Positions 26,666-33,547 of a stretch of DNA of 37,826 nt are shown here, piece by piece. The notes under the pieces are model-generated. The model worked only from the letters and a program-made list of their open reading frames with translations, made no database searches and was not told where the DNA came from. This DNA is from Rhodobiaceae bacterium. GTDB lineage: Bacteria; Pseudomonadota; Alphaproteobacteria; Rhizobiales; Tepidamorphaceae. How positions within the stretch are numbered: the first letter of the stretch is position 1; the number at the start of each line of letters is the position of its first letter. A program made the position numbers and the translations under genes. The DNA lies in the NCBI GenBank assembly GCA_020441995.1, contig JAGRLC010000073.1:7777-45602 (forward strand). Direction: 5' to 3'.

Positions 26666-27352
26666 TTATCCCACCTTCTTCGAGAAATTCATGCCCGGCT
26701 TGGCGAGCTTCTCCGGCGGGCCGACCCAGGCATAGGCGAGGAGGCAGGGGTCGCGTTCGCCCGTCGTGATGCGGTGGTTGTGATCGGAGCGGTTGAGGAT
26801 CAGCGAGCCCGGCGAGTAGACCGCTTGGTCGTTCTCCGACCAGTTGCCCGAGATCGAGATATAGCTCTCCTCGATCTCCTTGTGGTGATGCTGCGGGTAG
26901 GTCGTCTCGGGCGCAAACAGCACGAAGCCGAGGATCAGCTTATTCGTCACCACCGGTCCCTGCGGGCCGAGCACCTCGCAATAGGCGTATTTCCGCATCA
27001 GCGCCTTGGGCACTTTCTCGTAGCCGTATTCCCACGTCAGCAGATGGGCGACGCGTTCCAGCGCCTTCGCCAGGCCGAACATCGCGTAGCGCGAGCCGAC
27101 ATCGAAGGCGCGGTTCAAATGCGCGGTGACCGGCTTCGATGCCGGCGGGCGCGGATTGATCGGCGGATTGGAGTCGATGATCGCGGCAAGTGAATCGCGG
27201 ACCCGCTTGCGATGGCCGCGGATGATCTTGCTGCCGCCCGCGAAGCCTGGCCGGTACAAAAGCTCGAACTCGCGCAGCAGGTAGTCCCAGTCGGGCACGT
27301 CCTGCAGGCGGGTTCGGGTTTCTTCAACCGGCTCGGTTTGCGCGTCGCTCAT
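26666..27352 (-). CDS. dddL: DddL-like cupin, probable dimethylsulfoniopropionate (DMSP) lyase
   Basis: A 228-residue protein with a helical N-terminal half and a C-terminal cupin. The candidate metal site is His155-x-His157-x3-Glu161 plus His193, the same HxH-x3-E...H pattern known for cupin DMSP lyases such as DddW. Tyr164 follows in EESY. The N-terminal segment DVPDWDYLLREFELLYR and the following AGGS and GHRKRVRD blocks agree with what I recall of DddL. DddL cleaves DMSP to dimethyl sulfide and acrylate. The gene starts 26 bases after the stop of an upstream reductase gene, so the two form an operon, echoing acuI-dddL in Rhodobacter. A related cupin with another substrate remains possible. 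Confidence 0.72.
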   Translation of the reverse strand: MSDAQTEPVEETRTRLQDVPDWDYLLREFELLYRPGFAGGSKIIRGHRKRVRDSLAAIIDSNPPINPRPPASKPVTAHLNRAFDVGSRYAMFGLAKALERVAHLLTWEYGYEKVPKALMRKYAYCEVLGPQGPVVTNKLILGFVLFAPETTYPQHHHKEIEESYISISGNWSENDQAVYSPGSLILNRSDHNHRITTGERDPCLLAYAWVGPPEKLAKPGMNFSKKVG

Positions 27353-27378
27353 GACGCGAGTTTATACCGGGTTTGCGC

Positions 27379-28359
27379 TCAGGGCTTCAGCAAAATCTTG
27401 CCGCGGTGCTGGGCCGCTTCCATCATCGCGTGCGCTTCCGCGGCCTGCGACATCGGCAGCACGGAGTGGGTCACGGTGACAAGCTTCTTCGGAAACAGCG
27501 GCCAGACCTTTGCCTGGAGTTCCGAGGCGATCGCGGTCTTGAAGCTGTCTGGGCGCGAGCGCAGCGTGGAGCCCGTGTAGGTGAGGCGCTTCAGCATCAC
27601 CGGCATCAGGTTGATCTCCATCTTCGAGCCCTTGTTGAACGCGATCTGGACGATGCGCGCATCGTGCCGCGCGGCCTTGAAATTACGCTCCACATAGTCG
27701 CCGGCGATGATGTCGAGGATGATGTCGGCGCCGCCTGCCTCGCGCACGGTCTCGACGAAATCCTCGTCGTGGAAATTGATCGCGCGGGCCGCGCCAAGGC
27801 GCTCGCAGTAATGACAGTCTTCCGCCGAACCGGCGGTGGTGAACACCTTCAGCCCCATCGCCGCGCCAAGCTGGATCGCGGTGGAGCCGATGCCGCCCGC
27901 GCCGCCATGGACGAGGAAATTCATGCCTTCCTTGACGTCGTGGCCGTGGAAGATGTTGCTCCACACCGTGAAGAAGGTTTCGCACAGGCCGGCGGCGTCG
28001 GTGAGGGAGACACCTTCGGGAATGGTCAGGCAGTGGCTTGCGTCGATGGCGACATATTCCGCGTAGCCGCCGCCGTTGGTCAGCGCGCAGATCCTGTTAC
28101 CGGCTTTCCACTTGGTGACGTCGCCGCCGACCGCGACCACCTCGCCGGAAACTTCCAGACCGAGCAGGTCGGACGCGCCCTTGGGCGGGGGGTAGTGACC
28201 GCGCCGCTGGATGATATCCGGCCCGTTGACGCCGCAGGCATCCACCTTGACCAGAACTTCATGGGCCGCGGGCGAGGGCACCGACCGCTTGCCGAGCTCG
28301 AGCACTTCCGGCCCGCCGGGTTCTGTCGCTACGACGACGTCCATTTCAGTCGGGATCAT
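27379..28359 (-). CDS. PIG3-type medium-chain NAD(P)H-dependent oxidoreductase
   Basis: A 326-residue zinc-independent medium-chain dehydrogenase/reductase. It has the N-terminal GroES-like fold with the QRRGHYPPP segment of the PIG3 quinone-oxidoreductase group, and the nucleotide-binding motif HGGAGGIGSTA at 151-161. Automated naming would be NAD(P)H-quinone oxidoreductase. The position directly upstream of the DddL-like gene makes an acryloyl-CoA or other enoyl reductase role attractive, although the known AcuI enzymes are of the YhdH branch, which this does not resemble. The ATG at 28359 follows AAGAGA. A 281-base structured gap separates it from the upstream ligase genes. Confidence 0.85.
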   Translation of the reverse strand: MIPTEMDVVVATEPGGPEVLELGKRSVPSPAAHEVLVKVDACGVNGPDIIQRRGHYPPPKGASDLLGLEVSGEVVAVGGDVTKWKAGNRICALTNGGGYAEYVAIDASHCLTIPEGVSLTDAAGLCETFFTVWSNIFHGHDVKEGMNFLVHGGAGGIGSTAIQLGAAMGLKVFTTAGSAEDCHYCERLGAARAINFHDEDFVETVREAGGADIILDIIAGDYVERNFKAARHDARIVQIAFNKGSKMEINLMPVMLKRLTYTGSTLRSRPDSFKTAIASELQAKVWPLFPKKLVTVTHSVLPMSQAAEAHAMMEAAQHRGKILLKP

Positions 28360-28391
28360 TGGGTCTCTTTCTATTTATCTCACGCCAGTTC

Positions 28392-28556
28392 CCTCGGACC
28401 GTATCCGAGGCCACGGTTCCGATGGGGCGCGCAAACGTGCGCGACGCCCAGTCGGGCTTGTGAACCTTTCAGGTTCGTTACGTATCTCATCAGCGTTGAA
28501 TGCAGCAAGGCTGACACCAGCGATGTGCGGGGTTCAGGAGCGAATAGCCCTGAACC
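28392..28556. other. Cluster of inverted repeats in the leader region of the reductase gene
   Basis: Three perfect hairpins lie in the gap between the SucD-like and reductase genes: CCTCGGA/TCCGAGG at 28392-28410, GAACCT/AGGTTC at 28462-28476, and GGTTCAGG/CCTGAACC at 28531-28556. Read on the minus strand they would form a folded 5' leader or a small RNA ahead of the reductase-dddL genes. I recognise no known riboswitch and see no coding sequence. Confidence 0.4.
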
Positions 28557-28561
28557 GGAGC

Positions 28562-28601
28562 GCGATTGCGCGGCCGGCCAACTTTTTGGCCGCGCCATCG
28601 C
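28562..28601 (-). terminator. Hairpin downstream of the SucD-like gene
   Basis: GCGAT plus GCGCGGCC pairs with GGCCGCGC plus ATCGC, with one mismatch and a 12-base loop, 40 bases past the SucD-like stop on the minus strand. The stem is strong but has no T-run after it. It probably ends or attenuates the ligase transcript before the reductase gene. Confidence 0.55.
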
Positions 28602-28640
28602 AGGCCCGGGCATGGCGAGGAATAGCCGTGAGATGGAAAA

Positions 28641-29519
28641 TCAACTCTCAAGCGCCGCTCGCATCTCGGCGGCAACATCATCGGCGGTATCGGCGATGAC
28701 GACACCGGCGGAGGCGAGACGGTCGATCTTCTCTTCCGCGCTTTGCAGCCCGAACAGCGACAGCGTGCCGGCATGGCCCATGCGCCGTTCCTTCGGCGCG
28801 TGCCGCCCGACGATCAGCGCCACGACCGGCTTGCCGTAGTCGACGGAGTTCAGGTAGTCGGCCGCGTCCTCTTCCTCGGTGCCGCCGACTTCGCCGATCA
28901 GGATGACGCCCTGCGTGTCCGGATCGTCCTTGAACAGCTCAAGACAGCGTCTGAAGCCGATACCGTGGACAGGATCGCCGCCGACGCCGACGGTGGTTGA
29001 CTGGCCAAGACCCACAGCGGATGTCTGCGCCAGGATTTCGCTGGTCAGCGAGGCCGAGCGCGATGCGATGCCGATAACGCCGGGGCTTGCATCCGTGGTC
29101 GCCATCACACCGATCTTGCAGGCGCCGGGCGTCAGCACGCCCTGCGAGTTCGGCCCGACGAGCGTGGTCCTGGAGCCTTTGAGCGCCGCCTTGACCTTCG
29201 AGATGTCATGCACGGGCACGCGCTCGGTGACGCAGACCACGAGCGGAATTTCAGCCTCGATCGCCTCGATCAGCGCCGCGCCGGCCTTGGGCGCGGGCAC
29301 CATCACCATGCTGGCGTTCGCCTGGGTTTCCTCGACCGCGTCCTTCACCGTGTTGAAGATCGGCAGCCCCATGTGCTGTGTGCCTCCCTTGCCGGGGCGC
29401 ACGCCGCCGACATAGGTCGAGCCGTAGCGGATCGCGAGGTCGGTATAGAAGGTGCCGGAGCGGCCTGTCATGCCCTGCACGATGACGCGGGTATCGGGTC
29501 CAACGAGAATGGCCATCAT
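28641..29519 (-). CDS. Succinyl-CoA synthetase alpha (SucD)-like acyl-CoA ligase subunit
   Basis: A 292-residue subunit of an ADP-forming acid-CoA ligase with CoA-binding fold, phospho-histidine His249 in RMGHAG and Glu210 in IGEVGG, so the phosphotransfer core is intact. Normally invariant SucD stretches differ: GPNCPG reads GPNSQG (123-128) and SRSGTLTYE reads SRSASLTSE (153-161). This points to a changed acid substrate rather than succinate. The ATG at 29519 overlaps the beta-subunit stop by four bases, with GGGAGG upstream; a second ATG follows directly. It is probably a paralogue of the housekeeping sucD, which usually lies with mdh and sucAB. Malate-CoA ligase (MtkB) is a related alternative. 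Confidence 0.85.
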   Translation of the reverse strand: MMAILVGPDTRVIVQGMTGRSGTFYTDLAIRYGSTYVGGVRPGKGGTQHMGLPIFNTVKDAVEETQANASMVMVPAPKAGAALIEAIEAEIPLVVCVTERVPVHDISKVKAALKGSRTTLVGPNSQGVLTPGACKIGVMATTDASPGVIGIASRSASLTSEILAQTSAVGLGQSTTVGVGGDPVHGIGFRRCLELFKDDPDTQGVILIGEVGGTEEEDAADYLNSVDYGKPVVALIVGRHAPKERRMGHAGTLSLFGLQSAEEKIDRLASAGVVIADTADDVAAEMRAALES

Positions 29520-30691
29520 GCCCTCCCTGTACGTGCGATCTCGACCGCGCGTTCGACGGCTTCGCCCATGGTGTCGAAACTGTCGAACTCAAGCCGCCGG
29601 TTTCTCAGCACGCTGACAGCCCATTCCGCGTTCGTGCCGGCCAGCCGCACGACAACGGGCGGCTTGCGGCTGGAGCGCGAATAGGCGATCGCGAAGCCTT
29701 CCGCCACCGTGTCGCAGGCGGTCATGCCGCCGCCATGCACGTTGATGAGCATGACCGTTACGCTTGTATCCTGCAGCAGCATGGCGATGCCGCGTGCGAT
29801 TTGAAGGCTCGTGGTCGTCGTGCGGATGTCCATGAAGTTCGCCGGCCTGCCGCCTGCGTCGACGATCATGTCGTTGGTCGCAAGGCCGAGGCCCGCGCCA
29901 TTGACGACGACGCCGATATTGCCGCCCAGCTTGACGAAGTTGATGTCGTTTTCACTGGCGATGCGTTCCTGCTCCTCGCGCTGCGCCTCGCTGTTCGCAT
30001 CGTCGAACTCGGGGTGGCGGAACAGGGCGTTGCCGTCGAGGCTGATCTTGGCGTCGACCGCAACCGCGCTGCCGTCCTTGCGCACGGCCAGCGGGTTGAT
30101 CTCGACCAGCGTCGCGTCGTTGTCGAAGAAGGCTTTCGCGGCACCCTTCGCGATTTTCAGAACGCCGTCGCGGGCCTTGTCCGGGATGCCGGCCTTTTCA
30201 AGGAACGCGCCGATAGCCGCTTCGTCGAACTCGCCATCCGACGGCAGCGTCAGATGGCTGACGATGTCAGGGTCCATGCGGGCCGCCTGCTCGAACTCCA
30301 CACCGCCCTTGGCCGAGCACAGCAGGACCGGCTGCCCGTCATGCTGGTCGAAGGCCAGCGACAGGTAATAGCTGTGGACGATGTCGATGGCTTCCTCGAC
30401 ATATACGGAGTTGACCATCTCGCCGGCTTCCCCGGTCTGGTCGGTGACGAGGCGCTTGCCGATCAGCTTGCCCGCTTCGGCGCGCACCGCCGACGGGGTG
30501 GCGGCGAACTTGATGCCGCCGACGAGCCCGCGTCCGCCGGCGCCGATCTGCGCCTTCACAACATATTTCGCAGAATCGATTTCCTTGCAGCTCGCCTCGG
30601 CCTCTTGCGGGCTTGTCGCCAGCCGTCCGGTCGGAATCGCAACGCCGTACTGCGCCAGGATTTCCTTGGAAAGGTGCTCCGAAAGGTTCAT
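29516..30691 (-). CDS. Succinyl-CoA synthetase beta (SucC)-like acyl-CoA ligase subunit
   Basis: A 391-residue ATP-grasp subunit that pairs with the SucD-like protein. It keeps VKAQIGAGGRG (about 45-55), LVEINPL (195-201) and NGAGLGLAT (264-272). The loops near the substrate site differ: the usual DVGGGATKE reads DIRTTTTSL (288-296), and NIFGGIVRCD becomes NVHGGGMTACD (317-327), losing the arginine and gaining one residue. It is therefore also diverged from MtkA as I recall it. The acid may be oxalate, acrylate or another small acid. I chose the ATG at 30691, which has AAGGGGGA about 6 bases upstream; an ATG at 30739 would add 16 residues. Confidence 0.86.
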   Translation of the reverse strand: MNLSEHLSKEILAQYGVAIPTGRLATSPQEAEASCKEIDSAKYVVKAQIGAGGRGLVGGIKFAATPSAVRAEAGKLIGKRLVTDQTGEAGEMVNSVYVEEAIDIVHSYYLSLAFDQHDGQPVLLCSAKGGVEFEQAARMDPDIVSHLTLPSDGEFDEAAIGAFLEKAGIPDKARDGVLKIAKGAAKAFFDNDATLVEINPLAVRKDGSAVAVDAKISLDGNALFRHPEFDDANSEAQREEQERIASENDINFVKLGGNIGVVVNGAGLGLATNDMIVDAGGRPANFMDIRTTTTSLQIARGIAMLLQDTSVTVMLINVHGGGMTACDTVAEGFAIAYSRSSRKPPVVVRLAGTNAEWAVSVLRNRRLEFDSFDTMGEAVERAVEIARTGRA

Positions 30692-30763
30692 CGCATTCCC
30701 CCTTCCGCTCTTTGCGCTGCCATGTCCCGATAAGGACAAGACCGCGTCCGGCGGTTCAACTTT

Positions 30764-30773
30764 TGGTATCCCA
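30764..30773. promoter_or_regulatory. Candidate GntR operator upstream of the SucC/SucD-like genes (one mismatch)
   Basis: TGGTATCCCA differs at one base from the palindrome TGGTATACCA found at the two other GntR-linked promoters in the window. It lies 73 bases upstream of the SucC-like start, a sensible operator position. A single degenerate 10-base site could also occur by chance. Confidence 0.4.
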
Positions 30774-30870
30774 CGGGTCCGGTACGGTCAATGATGCCCG
30801 CCCTTGCCCCGCAGCCTAGCACCGCTCAAACGTGATGTCCGGTGCTTTGGTGCCCTGTATCCCCCAAGTC

Positions 30871-30906
30871 CAAAAAACAGGCGGTGCGGCCAGTGCCGCA
30901 CCGCCT
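30871..30906 (-). terminator. Rho-independent terminator of the isochorismatase-family gene
   Basis: A perfect 12-base stem (AGGCGGTGCGGC with GCCGCACCGCCT, 4-base loop) at 30879-30906 is followed on the minus strand by a run of six T (the A-run 30872-30877). It lies about 75 bases past the isochorismatase-family stop and isolates that gene from the ligase operon. Confidence 0.9.
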
Positions 30907-30980
30907 CTTTGAGTTTTGGCCTTGAGGCCAGGAGGATACTTTCATCAGCCATGGATCCATGACCTGGAACGCATCGCCGC

Positions 30981-31520
30981 TTACTTCACCAGCGGCAGGA
31001 TGCGCTTGAACTGTTCGGACCCGGCACGGCCGAGCCACTCGAAAACCACCATCTCGGTCGTCACGATGCCGGCCCCGATGGCGCTGAGCCGCTGGATGCA
31101 GGCGTGTTCGCTCTCCAGCGTGCGCGAGGCGGTGGCGTCGGATACGACGAAAACCTCGTAATCTTCCTCGATCAGGCTGGCGGCGGTCTGGACGACGCAG
31201 ATATGCGCCTCCATGCCGGAAATGACAGCCTGCTTGCGGCCAAGGGCGCGGAACGCCTCGCCAAAGGCCTGATCTTCCATGCAGGAGAAATGCATCTTGG
31301 AAAATACCGGCGCTTTCGTCGCGGATGCGATCTCGGGTACGGTATGTCCAAGTCCCTTGGGATACTGCTCTGTAAGCAGAACCGGGACGTCCATTTCCGT
31401 CGCCGCCGCAATCAGCGTTTTCGTGTTGCGGATCGTGCGCGCCGGAGCCTGCATGGCAGGGACCAGGCGTTCCTGCATGTCGATAACGACAAGAACGGAG
31501 TCGGACGCACGTATCAGCAT
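30981..31520 (-). CDS. Isochorismatase-family cysteine hydrolase
   Basis: A 179-residue cysteine hydrolase with the complete triad Asp14 (VVIDMQ), Lys75 (FSKMHF) and Cys108 (GMEAHICV), and the cis-peptide VxGMEAHIC loop. The family includes nicotinamidase, carbamoylases and many amide hydrolases of unknown substrate. The start at 31520 is the only in-frame ATG near the family N-terminus; AAGGAGG lies unusually far upstream (about 17 bases), so translation may be weak or the leader folded. It is divergent from the hydroxyacid dehydrogenase and shares its putative GntR operator, so it may work in the same pathway. Confidence 0.88.
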   Translation of the reverse strand: MLIRASDSVLVVIDMQERLVPAMQAPARTIRNTKTLIAAATEMDVPVLLTEQYPKGLGHTVPEIASATKAPVFSKMHFSCMEDQAFGEAFRALGRKQAVISGMEAHICVVQTAASLIEEDYEVFVVSDATASRTLESEHACIQRLSAIGAGIVTTEMVVFEWLGRAGSEQFKRILPLVK

Positions 31521-31578
31521 GGCCGGTTAAAAGCCTTCCTCCTTGAAAGTTGACATGCCGTCTTTCGTGCGGCATTTC

Positions 31579-31595
31579 TGGTATACCATATACCA
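31579..31595. promoter_or_regulatory. Putative GntR-family operator in the divergent promoter
   Basis: The sequence contains the palindrome TGGTATACCA (31579-31588) followed directly by TATACCA, so it also reads TGGTATA-CCA-TATACCA, a larger inverted repeat. It lies between the divergent isochorismatase-family and hydroxyacid dehydrogenase genes. The same 10-mer occurs upstream of the nearby GntR gene, so the GntR protein is the likely binder. Confidence 0.65.
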
Positions 31596-31665
31596 CGGGG
31601 CGTGGACGACTTCAATATCGGTCATAACGATTAATGGTCCTCCACAACGGGGAAGCGCTTGAATT

Positions 31666-32619
31666 ATGAAAATCGTCTGCCTGGACAAGGATACCTACGC
31701 GTCGGATCTCGATCTGCACCGTCCCTCGTTCGACCATGACTGGGTCGAATACGCACAGACGTCTCCCGACCAGATTCTGGAACGCCTCGCGGGTGCGCAG
31801 GTCTGCATTACCAACAAGGTGCCAATGCGCGCCGAGACATTGGCGAAGCTTCCGGACCTGAAGATGATCTCGGTTTCGGCCACCGGCTATGACGTGATCG
31901 ATGTGCCGGCCTGCCGCGAGCATGGCGTTGTCGTTTCCAATGTGCGCGGCTATGCCGAGAACACGGTGCCGGAGCACACATTCGCGCTGATCCTTGCCTT
32001 GCGCCGCGGCATTGTCGGCTACCGCGAGGACGTCATCAACGGCGAGTGGCAGAAGTCCGGACAGTTCTGTTTCCACACCCACATGATTCGCGATCTGGCC
32101 AACTCGACGCTTGGCATTATTGGCGAGGGCGTGATCGGGCAGGGTGTTGCGCGCATCGCACGCGGCTTCGGCATGAAGATCCACTTTGCCGCCCACAAGG
32201 GCGTTGAAGGCCTCGGCCCCCTCTACACCCCCTTCGAGCAGGTGCTGGAGGAGAGCGACATCATCACGATGCATTGCCCCCTCAACGCCCACACTAAGGA
32301 TACGCTGGGCGCGGCGGAGTTCGCGAAGATGAAGCGCAAGCCGCTGATCATCAACACGTCGCGCGGCGGATTGGTCAATGAAGCGGCCCTCGTCGATGCG
32401 CTCGAATCCGGCCAGATCGCGGGCGCCGGTTTCGACGTGCTGACCAAGGAGCCGCCGGCGGCCGACAACCCGCTGCTGCGCCTCCTGGGTCGGCCCAACT
32501 TCATCCTGACGCCGCATGTGGCGTGGGCAAGCCGCGAGGCGCAGACGGAGTGCTGGCGCCAGACCATCGCAAACATTGAGAATTTCGTTTCCGGAGACCC
32601 GTCCAACACCGTGACCTGA
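31666..32619 (+). CDS. D-2-hydroxyacid dehydrogenase, glycerate/hydroxypyruvate reductase-like
   Basis: A 317-residue NAD(P)-dependent dehydrogenase with nucleotide-binding motif GEGVIGQG (153-160) and catalytic Arg233 (NTSRGG), Glu262 (KEPP) and His284 (TPHVAW). The AGAGFDVLTKEPP and LTPHVAWASREA blocks are typical of the HprA-type glycerate dehydrogenase branch, which reduces hydroxypyruvate or glyoxylate. Next to oxalate genes this fits glyoxylate/glycerate handling. Its ATG at 31666 has only a modest upstream GGGGAAG. It shares an operator region with the divergent hydrolase and lies upstream of the GntR gene. Confidence 0.87.
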   Translation: MKIVCLDKDTYASDLDLHRPSFDHDWVEYAQTSPDQILERLAGAQVCITNKVPMRAETLAKLPDLKMISVSATGYDVIDVPACREHGVVVSNVRGYAENTVPEHTFALILALRRGIVGYREDVINGEWQKSGQFCFHTHMIRDLANSTLGIIGEGVIGQGVARIARGFGMKIHFAAHKGVEGLGPLYTPFEQVLEESDIITMHCPLNAHTKDTLGAAEFAKMKRKPLIINTSRGGLVNEAALVDALESGQIAGAGFDVLTKEPPAADNPLLRLLGRPNFILTPHVAWASREAQTECWRQTIANIENFVSGDPSNTVT

Positions 32620-32651
32620 ATCCGGGGACGCGGCGCTTAGGAAAAATCCGG

Positions 32652-32686
32652 TTGTAAGGCATTGGACTTTTGTCTATGGTATACCA
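32652..32686 (+). promoter_or_regulatory. Promoter and overlapping GntR operator of the regulator gene
   Basis: TTGTAA at 32652-32657 and TATGGT at 32675-32680 have a 17-base spacing and could be the -35 and -10 boxes. The perfect palindrome TGGTATACCA (32677-32686) overlaps the -10, as expected for repression by a GntR protein that controls its own gene. The match to the site at 31579 is exact. Confidence 0.55.
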
Positions 32687-32740
32687 CACAACAAATGCCA
32701 GTGAGCTGACTCTGATACAGGGCGGCAAGGCAATAAAAAG

Positions 32741-32776
32741 CCCCGCAAACAAACGCGGGGAAGGGAAACGCGGGGA
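32741..32776 (+). promoter_or_regulatory. Leader with two alternative pairing partners near the GntR start codon
   Basis: CCCCGC at 32741-32746 can pair with GCGGGG at 32755-32760 or with an identical GCGGGG at 32770-32775. The two lie in an exact 11-base direct repeat (AAACGCGGGGA at 32751 and 32766). The second copy forms part of the Shine-Dalgarno region just before ATG 32781, so one fold would hide the ribosome site and the other would free it. It could also be a simple promoter-proximal hairpin. Confidence 0.45.
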
Positions 32777-32780
32777 GAGC

Positions 32781-33494
32781 ATGGCGGGCGTAACGCTCAA
32801 GCCAATTGGCACCAGCTTTATGCTGAAGGACCACATTTACGAGGTCCTTCTGGAAGCGATTCTTGCCTCGAATATCTACGATGAAGATGCCAACCTGCGC
32901 CTTGACGAGCGCACGATGGCCGAGCAGCTCGGCATCTCGCGCACGCCGGTGCGTGAGGCGCTTGCCCGGCTTGAGCGCGATGGTTTCGTCGATATCCAGC
33001 CGCGCAAGGGCGTTTTCATCCGCCGCAAGTCTCTCGAAGACGTTCAGGAGATGGTGATCGCCTGGGCCGCGCTTGAATCCATGGCCGCGCGTCTCGCCAC
33101 GCAGTACGCCACGGAAGAAGAGCTGCAAAATCTGCGCTCGATGGCGGTGCGCGACAGCAAGAATGCATCGCACGCCAACATCGAGGAATACTCGGAAGCG
33201 AACATAAAGTTTCATCAGGCCATCCTCGAGATGTCCCATTGTTCGCTTCTCAAGGATATGGCGGATGGCCTGTTCATGCACATGCATGCCATTCGCCGCC
33301 GTGCGATGGGCGAGGGTGATCGCGTCGATCGTTCGGTTATCGACCATATGGAAATCATCGAGGCTCTGGAAAGCCGTGACGCGGACCTCGCCGAGCGGCT
33401 TGTGCGCGAGCACACCATGAAGCTTCACGACCACATCAGACGAACCTGGAGAAAGATCGCGGTGATGTCGCGCACGCGGCGGGCGGCTGAATAG
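32781..33494 (+). CDS. GntR-family transcriptional regulator (FadR/FCD subfamily)
   Basis: A 237-residue regulator with an N-terminal winged helix-turn-helix (about 15-80; GISRTPVREALARLERDGFV is the classic GntR recognition segment) and a C-terminal all-helical FCD ligand domain with spaced acidic and histidine residues that usually bind a metal and a small carboxylate. The ligand could be oxalate, glyoxylate or glycolate; this is inference from neighbours. I chose ATG 32781, with GGGGAGAG upstream; a TTG at 32670 would place the start within the operator. It is followed 53 bases later by oxc and probably controls it together with the TGGTATACCA promoters. Confidence 0.92.
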   Translation: MAGVTLKPIGTSFMLKDHIYEVLLEAILASNIYDEDANLRLDERTMAEQLGISRTPVREALARLERDGFVDIQPRKGVFIRRKSLEDVQEMVIAWAALESMAARLATQYATEEELQNLRSMAVRDSKNASHANIEEYSEANIKFHQAILEMSHCSLLKDMADGLFMHMHAIRRRAMGEGDRVDRSVIDHMEIIEALESRDADLAERLVREHTMKLHDHIRRTWRKIAVMSRTRRAAE

Positions 33495-33547
33495 CCGCGC
33501 ACGCAGAACACCACGTGATTTCTTTGATTTTTTGGAGGTAGGACAAG

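Noticed and set aside
27379-28359. Naming the reductase acuI because it precedes the DddL-like gene
   Set aside because: Its sequence features (QRRGHYPPP, PIG3 type) belong to another branch of the medium-chain family than the YhdH-type AcuI, so the symbol is not supported.
28641-30691. Calling the ligase pair sucCD or mtkAB
   Set aside because: Substrate-loop residues differ from both groups as I know them, and the usual sucAB/mdh or serine-cycle neighbours are absent; only the ADP-forming ligase family is supported.
30826-31596. A longer minus-strand frame overlapping the isochorismatase-family gene
   Set aside because: It is a frame-shifted shadow; the 30981-31520 frame carries the catalytic Asp, Lys and Cys, and the longer frame runs through the terminator and the operator.
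32670-32780. N-terminal extension of the GntR protein from TTG 32670
   Set aside because: The start would lie in the promoter and operator, and the added 37 residues have no family match; ATG 32781 has a good ribosome site.
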